Below, piece by piece: positions 15,639 to 21,086 of a stretch of DNA of 21,086 nt (position 1 is its first letter; every line of letters starts with the position of its first letter). A model generated the notes under the pieces. That model was not told the origin of the DNA and did not search any database. It worked only from the letters and a program-made list of their open reading frames with translations. Made by a program: the position numbers and the translations under genes. Source of the DNA: Firmicutes bacterium UBA7510 (GTDB lineage Bacteria; Bacillota; Clostridia; Tissierellales; Sedimentibacteraceae). The stretch lies in NCBI GenBank assembly GCA_002479485.1, contig DLNM01000053.1, forward strand, positions 37,160 to 58,245, in the 5' to 3' direction.

Positions 15639-16397
15639 ATGAATGATAAATTATTAAAAAGTGTTCAAAAAAATTATGGAAAAATTGCAAAGGGTGAAAT
15701 GAAGGAAATAATTTCGCTAGACAATAATTCCGATGAGATTTCTAAAAGCATAGGATATTCCTTAGAGGAGATAGAATCAGTTCCAGAAGAAGCTAATGTC
15801 GGTTTAGGATGTGGCAATCCTCTTTCTTTGGCAAATATAAAGGAAGGTGACAAAGTTTTGGACTTAGGAAGCGGTGCTGGATTTGATTGCTTTTTGGCTT
15901 CAAAGAAAGTTGGTAGAAGAGGTAGAGTAATTGGTGTTGATATGACTCCAGAAATGCTACATAAGTCAAGACAAATAGCAAAGGAGCATAAATACAAAAA
16001 TGTTGAGTTTAGACTTGGAGAAATTGAAAATTTACCAGTCGCTGATAACTTTGTAGATGTTATAGTTTCAAATTGTGTAATCAATTTATCTAGCAATAAG
16101 GGAAGAGTATACAATGAAATGTATAGAGTATTAAAGACAGGTGGAATTATTTCAATATCAGATATTGTTGTAATAAAAGAATTATCAGAAGATATGAGAA
16201 ATGATGAATTAATGCATTCATGCTGAGTATCAGGGGCTTCTTCAGTTGAAGAATTAAAACAAATATTGGGATATGCAAAATTTAAAAATATTTCTATTGA
16301 TGTTTACCCTGTTTCTGAGGAGTACAATAAAAGATGGGGAAATAAATTAGACTTAAATGAATATATAATGTCAGCAAAAATAAAGGCTGAAAAATAA
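15639..16397 (+). CDS. arsM: Arsenite S-adenosylmethyltransferase, predicted selenoprotein (UGA decoded at 16224)
   Basis: This SAM-dependent methyltransferase converts arsenite to methylated arsenicals. Read through one in-frame TGA at 16224-16226, the product has 252 residues with selenocysteine at 196. The family's conserved sites are present: C58 in GLGCGNPLSLANI, the SAM motif DLGSGAGFDCFLA, GVDMTPEM, LGEIENLPVADN and C146 in SNCVINLS. The third conserved cysteine of ArsM (typically GCVAGA) aligns with U196 in SCUVSGA. The 56 codons after the TGA encode VEELKQILGYAKFKNISID and a terminal SAKIKAEK, matching the normal ArsM end. The frame has no other defect. A bSECIS-like hairpin follows. 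A non-decoding host would make a 195-residue fragment lacking the third arsenic ligand. No arsR or arsenite-efflux gene is nearby, so a role other than arsenic defence cannot be excluded. Confidence 0.85.
16224..16254 (+). promoter_or_regulatory. Predicted bacterial SECIS element with Sec-coding UGA
   Basis: After UGA (16224-16226), UUCUUC (16238-16243) pairs perfectly with GAAGAA (16248-16253) around an AGUU loop (16244-16247). The loop begins 17 nt after the UGA and has G as its second base. These agree with the published bacterial SECIS model: apical loop 16-37 nt from the UGA, a short stem of at least 4 bp, and G among the first two loop bases. SelB-dependent decoding is inferred, since selA, selB and selC are not in the window. 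Confidence 0.75.
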
Positions 16398-16400
16398 ACT

Positions 16401-16434
16401 ATAGCTTGTTTTAATCTGTTAAAAGCTATATAAT
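16401..16434 (+). promoter_or_regulatory. Promoter of the MATE gene pair with overlapping inverted repeat
   Basis: TTGTTT (16406-16411) and a perfect TATAAT (16429-16434) are separated by 17 nt. The inverted repeat ATAGCTT (16401-16407) and AAGCTAT (16423-16429) spans the -35 and touches the -10, so a repressor bound there would exclude RNA polymerase. Transcription would start near 16441. Confidence 0.6.
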
Positions 16435-16487
16435 ATCTCTTGTAATTTCAATTAACATTTTTTGCAATTGGAGGCATTGACATAAAA

Positions 16488-17834
16488 ATGATTAAAGATA
16501 TGACAGTAGGCAGACCTAGTAAAGTACTTTGGGGTTTTTCGATTCCAATGCTTATTAGTGTTATGTTTCAACAAATGTATAATATAGCAGATGGTGTTAT
16601 AGCAGGTAAATTCGCTGGAGAAAATGCTCTAGCAGCGGTAGGGGCATCTTATCCCATAACTATGATTTTTATGGCAATAGCAATCGGTAGCAATATTGGA
16701 TGCTCAGTAGTTATATCACAGCTTTTCGGAGCAAAGAAATATAAGGATATGAAAACTGCTATAACAACAACTTTTATAACATGTTTTGGGTTAAGTGTGG
16801 TATTAACTGTTTTAGGATTAATATTTTGTTCGTCTATGATGAGTGCAATAAATACTCCTGAAAACATCTTCAGTGATTCAGCTTTATATCTAAGAATTTA
16901 CATATTAGGATTAACGTTTCTATTTATTTATAATATTTGTACAGGCATTTTCACTGCTTTAGGTGATTCCAAAACACCTTTATATTTTCTAATAGGTTCA
17001 TCAATAGGAAATGTATTTTTAGATATATTGTTTGTTACTAAGTTTAAAATGGGTGTAGCAGGAGTAGCGTGGGCGACCTTTATAGCACAAGGTATTTCAT
17101 CTATATTATCCATAATTACACTTTATTTTAGAGTTAAAAGCGTAAAAACAGAAAAATTAGAAAAATTATTTTCCGGTGTAATGTTAAAAAAAATAAGCAT
17201 AATAGCAATTCCAAGTATATTGCAGCAAAGCTTTATATCAATTGGAAATTTATTAATACAGTTCTTAATAAATGGCTATGGTTCAACAGTTATAGCTGGA
17301 TATTCATCAGCAATTAAACTAAATACATTTGCAATTACATCATTTACTACGTTAGCAAATGGGCTATCTAACTTTACTGCTCAAAATATTGGAGCTGAAA
17401 AAATAGATAGAGTTTATGAAGGTTTTAAGTCTGGTATTATATTAGTTATGACTTCAGTATTGCCATTTTTCATTGCTTTTTTCTTTTTTAGTGACTCTAT
17501 GATTAAATTTTTTATGAATGAAGACAGTCAATTAGCAATACAAATAGGTAGTCAGTTTCTAAAAATAGTATCTCCATTTTATTTTATTATTTCAATTAAG
17601 TTAATATCAGATGGAGTTTTACGTGGTGCGGGTGCTATGAAGTACTTCATGACATCGACCTTTTTAGATCTAATAATACGTGTTGTTTTATCATTTATAT
17701 TATCTCATTATCTTAAAACAACAGGAATATGGTTATCTTGGCCGATAGGTTGGACTTTAGCAACAATATTATCATTTGCTTTTTATAAAAAGGGAGTATG
17801 GAAGCCGAAAATAAGTTTATGTAAAAAATCTTAA
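16488..17834 (+). CDS. MATE-family multidrug efflux transporter (first copy)
   Basis: This integral membrane protein of 448 residues has about twelve hydrophobic segments in the two-times-six MATE layout. MATE exporters expel cationic drugs or metabolites using a sodium or proton gradient. The start MTVGRPSKVLWGFSIPMLISVMFQQMYNIADGVIAG and the repeat-like second half starting KISIIAIPSILQQSFISIGNLLIQ are typical of the large clostridial MATE subfamily related to DinF/NorM. Substrate cannot be read from sequence. The only good ribosome site, GGAGG at 16470-16474, is 13 nt from the ATG, longer than usual. An in-frame ATA at 16482 would be better spaced but is a rare initiator, so I keep the ATG. 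Its own promoter separates it from arsM. A second, unrelated-looking MATE gene follows. Confidence 0.9.
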   Translation: MIKDMTVGRPSKVLWGFSIPMLISVMFQQMYNIADGVIAGKFAGENALAAVGASYPITMIFMAIAIGSNIGCSVVISQLFGAKKYKDMKTAITTTFITCFGLSVVLTVLGLIFCSSMMSAINTPENIFSDSALYLRIYILGLTFLFIYNICTGIFTALGDSKTPLYFLIGSSIGNVFLDILFVTKFKMGVAGVAWATFIAQGISSILSIITLYFRVKSVKTEKLEKLFSGVMLKKISIIAIPSILQQSFISIGNLLIQFLINGYGSTVIAGYSSAIKLNTFAITSFTTLANGLSNFTAQNIGAEKIDRVYEGFKSGIILVMTSVLPFFIAFFFFSDSMIKFFMNEDSQLAIQIGSQFLKIVSPFYFIISIKLISDGVLRGAGAMKYFMTSTFLDLIIRVVLSFILSHYLKTTGIWLSWPIGWTLATILSFAFYKKGVWKPKISLCKKS

Positions 17835-17842
17835 AGAGAAAG

Positions 17843-17877
17843 AGTGAAATGAATTTCACTGAAGCCGCTAATCGGCT
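17843..17877 (+). promoter_or_regulatory. Palindrome and small hairpin between the two MATE genes
   Basis: AGTGAAATGAATTTCACT (17843-17860) is an 18-bp palindrome with 8-bp arms and only the two central bases unpaired. Right behind it AGCCG-CTAAT-CGGCT (17863-17877) can form a GC-rich 5-bp hairpin ending next to GGAGG (17881-17885). No T-run follows, so this is not a standard terminator. It may be a repressor operator or an RNA element controlling access to the ribosome site. Confidence 0.5.
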
Positions 17878-17899
17878 AATGGAGGTAAATATTATTTAT

Positions 17900-19282
17900 A
17901 TGAAAAAATTTATAGGAGATAAAGCGTTCTATAAAATGGTGCTGGTGCTACTTATACCTATGGTTGTTCAGCAGGGTATAACAAACTTTGTTAACTTGCT
18001 TGACAACATAATGGTTGGTAGTCTAGGAACAGAATCAATGTCTGGAGTCGCAATAATAAATCAACTTTTATTTGTGTTTAATATTACTATCTTTGGATGT
18101 ATATCGGGAGCGTCTATTTATGGTGCACAATTTTTCGGAAAAAAGGACCATGATGGTGTAAGATATACATTTCGTTTTAAAATATTTTTAGGTGTAATTG
18201 TTTGTATAATTGCTACAATTATCTTTATTTTATGGGGAGATAATTTAATAAAATTATATCTTTCAGAAGGAAGTGAAGGTGGAGGCGACTTGATATTTAC
18301 ACTTTCAGAAGCAAGAAGCTATCTAAAAGTAATGCTATGGGGACTAATCCCTTTTATGATTTCACAGTGCTATTTCACTACTCTTAGAGAAACGGGTGAA
18401 ACTGTAATGCCTATGATTGCCAGTACAATTGCTATATTCGTTAACTTGACTCTTAACTATGCTTTAATATTTGGTAATTTTGGATTCCCTGCTCTTGGGG
18501 TTAAAGGTGCTGCAATTGCAACTGTAATTTCTAGATATGTTGAAACTGCTTATATAGTTATCAGAACACATAGAAACTTTGATAAATTTATTTTCATACA
18601 GAAAGTATATTCAAGTTTTTACATTCCAATAGATGTAATTAAGAAAATAGTTATTACTGGTACACCTCTTTTAATGAACGAGGTATTGTGGTCAGTTGGT
18701 ATGGCAACTATAACACAAAGCTACTCTGTAAGAGGACTTAAGGTTATGGCGGCACTTAACATATCATCTACAGTATCAAATTTATTTATGATAGTGTTTT
18801 TCGCAATGGGCGGTGCAATATCAATACTAGTTGGTCAAGAACTTGGTGCAGGCAATATTGAAAAGGCTAAGGATATAGATAGAAAACTAATTTTCTTCAA
18901 TGTGAGTATGTATGTTTTCATCGGAGCATTGCTTGCTTCACTAGCTCCATTTATACCATTAATATATAATACTGAGGATAGTGTAAGATCATTAGCTACA
19001 CAATTTTTAATTGTTTATGCTACAGCAATGCCTCTTTTTGCATTTAACCACAGCACTTACTTTACAATGCGTTCCGGTGGAAAAACAATTATAACATTCC
19101 TATTTGATAGTGTATTTGTATGGTTAATAAGCTTACCACTTGCATTTACATTGTCGAGATATACTTCTATAAATATTTTGCTTATATACCTAATGGTACA
19201 ATATTCAGACAGCATAAAAGCAATAATTGGAGGATTCCTATTAAAATCAGGAATATGGGCTAAGAACATAATTGATAAGTAA
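17900..19282 (+). CDS. MATE-family efflux transporter (second copy)
   Basis: This is an integral membrane transporter of about 460 residues with about twelve hydrophobic segments. Its start, MKKFIGDKAFYKMVLVLLIPMVVQQGITNFVNLLDNIMVG, is characteristic of a clostridial MATE group distinct from the preceding gene's, so the pair is not a recent duplication. The substrate is unknown. Start choice is uncertain. An ATG at 17849 would add 17 residues but lies inside the palindrome with only a weak purine-rich site ahead. ATG 17900 fits the family, although GGAGG (17881-17885) is 14 nt upstream. In-frame ATG 17879 overlaps GGAGG and is unlikely. It follows the first MATE gene closely and probably shares its promoter. 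The HD-like gene begins 31 nt later. Confidence 0.85.
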   Translation: MKKFIGDKAFYKMVLVLLIPMVVQQGITNFVNLLDNIMVGSLGTESMSGVAIINQLLFVFNITIFGCISGASIYGAQFFGKKDHDGVRYTFRFKIFLGVIVCIIATIIFILWGDNLIKLYLSEGSEGGGDLIFTLSEARSYLKVMLWGLIPFMISQCYFTTLRETGETVMPMIASTIAIFVNLTLNYALIFGNFGFPALGVKGAAIATVISRYVETAYIVIRTHRNFDKFIFIQKVYSSFYIPIDVIKKIVITGTPLLMNEVLWSVGMATITQSYSVRGLKVMAALNISSTVSNLFMIVFFAMGGAISILVGQELGAGNIEKAKDIDRKLIFFNVSMYVFIGALLASLAPFIPLIYNTEDSVRSLATQFLIVYATAMPLFAFNHSTYFTMRSGGKTIITFLFDSVFVWLISLPLAFTLSRYTSINILLIYLMVQYSDSIKAIIGGFLLKSGIWAKNIIDK

Positions 19283-19313
19283 TAATTTTTTAAATACATA
19301 AGAGGTGAAGGTT

Positions 19314-20837
19314 ATGCGAGAAGTTATTAATGAAAAAGTTGTAATGCAATTTTATTTGGAAGAAATAAAAAATGATGAGATTGCTTTTTTAGTAGGCAGA
19401 CATAGATATAAAGAAGAAATAGCTGACTATATTAACAAAATGATAAATGCTGAAAAGATGAATGAAAAAATCAAAATTGCCTGTGGACTTTGGAAGGTGC
19501 TATTTGAGGCTGCAATGTCTTTTATAGACCCTGAAAAACAGGGTTATGACAAGCTATTTAGTTTCTTTGATGAATTTGTTGAATTTGAAGAGCTAATATT
19601 TGCATCTGATTCATTTTATAGAGATCATACGTTACATTGCCTTTGGGTTTACTTTTTAGGTGAATATCTTTATAAGAAAACAGAATATGATAAATTTTTA
19701 TTTGATTTAAAAACCAAGGATAATGCAGTATTTCTTTTGGATGAATTAATTACTAAATTAGATTTACAAAGATATTTCGGAAGCTTTCAAGAAATTTGTA
19801 ATGCCTATAGAGATATAAAAAAATATAATGACTCCTTAAGATGTGTAACTTCATTAACACATGATTTAGGTTATCCTATAAAGAAAATAACTAAAATAAA
19901 TAAGAGTATGAAAAATATATTGCCTTATTTTTCAATAAACTCATATAATGATTTCTCTTTTGAATTTAATAATTTACAACAGCATTTTATAGAGTACTTT
20001 ATAGATTTTATTAGCTCTGATATAAAATTTATGATAAAAATAAAAGATGATTTGGATTTTTTGAAAGATGATGTTTTTGAGGTAGAAAAAAATGACTTTA
20101 TAGGGTTAAAAGAGGATGCAATTAAGTCTATAACTCCTGAAAGGATTGAGGCAATAAAGAAAAATTTAGGTACTCATTGTTATTTCATAAAATTTCCATC
20201 TCTTGCAATGTCCTTTAGCAATGAATTTGAAGAGTATCATCATGGTATTATGAGTGCCTTTTTATTAACAAAAAATCTAAAAGCATTTCAAAATATAATA
20301 TATGCTTATGGTGATAATTTATTGGATAATCATTCAGATTTTGGTCATTTAGTTGTCAAGCAATTGATATTATCTTCAATAGCAAATCATACACGCAATA
20401 CCTTCAGAATAGATAAAATTGATGATAACACATTTTTAACATTTATAGATGAGTTAGAAGAATTTTCAAGAATATCTCGTGCAAGTCAAAATCGTGAGTA
20501 TGTAGAAGAGTTTTGTTCTTCGTATATATACATGGAGAATGATTGGTTAAATGTAGACTTTGTTTTTGAGAATGACACTCTTGATAATTTAAATCCTGAA
20601 ATAGCATTCAAAGGAAGATGCAAAAGATTCTTAACCCTATTTGATATACCTAATTTATCAGATAAATTAAAAATTAAGCTTCGTTGTATTGGAAAACTAG
20701 AAAACGATAAAAATACATATCTATTAGAGATAGCTAAAAAACATATAGACATACAAGTAAATGGTGAATCTATGGATATACCAAAATATCTTAAGTCAAA
20801 TCAATTTTATACTAAAGAGGAATATGCTTCGTTGTAA
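19314..20837 (+). CDS. Uncharacterised protein with HD-hydrolase-like metal-ligand pattern
   Basis: I do not recognise this 507-residue soluble protein as a named family. It has no signal peptide or membrane segment and is rich in Asp, Glu, Lys, Phe and Ile. Spaced histidines and aspartates occur in the order expected of an HD-domain metal-dependent phosphohydrolase: H105/H108 (YRDHTLHCLW), H183-D184 (LTHDLGYP), H309-H310 (EYHHGIMSA), H359 (SIANHTRN) and D379 (FIDELEEFSRIS). The insert between HD and HH is long, about 125 residues, and contains a charged helical region. If functional it may hydrolyse a nucleotide or other phosphoester, but this is inference. A GTG at 19305 is in frame; ATG 19314 follows AGAGGTG at 6 nt and is preferred. 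It closes the gene group before a terminator. Confidence 0.6.
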   Translation: MREVINEKVVMQFYLEEIKNDEIAFLVGRHRYKEEIADYINKMINAEKMNEKIKIACGLWKVLFEAAMSFIDPEKQGYDKLFSFFDEFVEFEELIFASDSFYRDHTLHCLWVYFLGEYLYKKTEYDKFLFDLKTKDNAVFLLDELITKLDLQRYFGSFQEICNAYRDIKKYNDSLRCVTSLTHDLGYPIKKITKINKSMKNILPYFSINSYNDFSFEFNNLQQHFIEYFIDFISSDIKFMIKIKDDLDFLKDDVFEVEKNDFIGLKEDAIKSITPERIEAIKKNLGTHCYFIKFPSLAMSFSNEFEEYHHGIMSAFLLTKNLKAFQNIIYAYGDNLLDNHSDFGHLVVKQLILSSIANHTRNTFRIDKIDDNTFLTFIDELEEFSRISRASQNREYVEEFCSSYIYMENDWLNVDFVFENDTLDNLNPEIAFKGRCKRFLTLFDIPNLSDKLKIKLRCIGKLENDKNTYLLEIAKKHIDIQVNGESMDIPKYLKSNQFYTKEEYASL

Positions 20838-20864
20838 CAATCTTAAAAATTATGTAATTAGTAG

Positions 20865-20894
20865 GGTATAGCCATTAGAGCTATACCTTTTTTT
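20865..20894 (+). terminator. Rho-independent terminator after the HD-like gene
   Basis: GGTATAGC (20865-20872) pairs with GCTATACC (20880-20887) around a 7-nt loop, and seven T residues follow. Confidence 0.88.
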
Positions 20895-20945
20895 GTGGCA
20901 AACTGCAGTTATTGTTCAAAACTGTAAAATTATGACCTAGGAAAT

Positions 20946-21037
20946 AAAATGTAAAAAATTGTTGATTAAATTAGAAAAAAATGGTACAATGCTGATAATA
21001 TTGAAACAAAATGTAAGAAATTGTAATAATATGTAAT
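20946..21037 (+). promoter_or_regulatory. Promoter with flanking TGTAA repeats for a gene beyond the window
   Basis: TTGATT (20962-20967) and TACAAT (20985-20990), 17 nt apart and with a TGG extension before the -10, form a good promoter. A 17-bp repeat, AAAATGTAAAAAATTGT, precedes it (20946-20962) and recurs with one mismatch after it (21008-21024). Three TGTAA motifs start at 21012, 21022 and 21032, exactly 10 bp apart and so on one face of the helix. A multi-subunit regulator or response regulator is the likely ligand. Confidence 0.55.
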
Positions 21038-21073
21038 GGGGATTAATATATTTTAAGGGTGTATTAAATTTTT

Positions 21074-21080
21074 AGGGGGA
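21074..21080 (+). promoter_or_regulatory. Ribosome binding site of a gene starting past the right edge
   Basis: AGGGGGA lies 6 nt before the end of the window in an otherwise A/T-rich leader, downstream of the promoter at 20962-20990. The coding sequence itself is not visible. Confidence 0.5.
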
Positions 21081-21086
21081 TAATTT

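Noticed and set aside
15639..16226. arsM as a truncated gene or pseudogene ending at the TGA
   Set aside because: The frame continues without further defect into a family-typical C-terminus, the TGA replaces a conserved cysteine, and a SECIS-like hairpin follows.
16488..19282. Recent duplication of one MATE gene
   Set aside because: The two proteins share the fold but differ in N-terminal signatures and throughout, so they belong to different subfamilies.

Overview
The window comes from a strongly A+T-rich, low-GC Gram-positive anaerobe, most likely a member of the Clostridia. The evidence is the A/T-biased codon use, GGAGG-type ribosome binding sites, a fermentative flavoprotein operon, LuxS, a copper-amine-oxidase-type 'stalk' domain on a secreted wall hydrolase, and one gene that appears to use UGA as selenocysteine. 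Genus cannot be fixed from the sequence alone. There are no rRNA, tRNA, CRISPR or insertion-sequence features.

Region 1 (1-6785) is a five-gene operon behind a near-consensus sigma-A promoter with an inverted repeat at its start site. It encodes a GlpA-like FAD oxidoreductase with a BON-like N-terminus and a C-terminal [2Fe-2S] domain, a second NAD(P)/FAD oxidoreductase, a small CxxCxxxC protein (DUF1667), an FGGY sugar/polyol kinase, and a flavoenzyme resembling alkyldihydroxyacetonephosphate synthase (AGPS), including its HHH motif. The first three look like an anaerobic glycerol-3-phosphate dehydrogenase-type complex. The kinase could make its phosphorylated substrate. The AGPS-like enzyme would act on a related phosphate ester or hydroxy acid.

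Region 2 (6786-11286) holds single-gene units: a CBS-CBS-ACT protein, a monofunctional peptidoglycan transglycosylase preceded by four 13-bp tandem repeats, and, convergent on the minus strand, a large secreted glucosaminidase. A shared bidirectional terminator separates the last two. The hydrolase has a WalR-like direct repeat at its promoter. A 551-bp intergenic stretch then carries divergent promoters.

Region 3 (11287-20837, all plus strand) contains proC, then luxS, a cysteine-rich DUF116 protein, an ABC-F ATPase, an ArsM-type arsenite methyltransferase, two different MATE exporters and an unrecognised HD-hydrolase-like protein. The highlight is arsM. Its frame is interrupted by a single UGA exactly where the family has its third conserved cysteine. 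The frame continues for 56 more codons that match the rest of the family, and a hairpin fitting the bacterial SECIS model follows the UGA at the expected distance. I therefore annotate a selenocysteine-containing ArsM of 252 residues rather than a truncated gene. LuxS belongs to the pathway that recycles the S-adenosylhomocysteine made by methyltransferases such as ArsM.

The right end (20838-21086) contains a terminator and then a promoter with phased TGTAA repeats and a ribosome binding site for a gene beyond the window.
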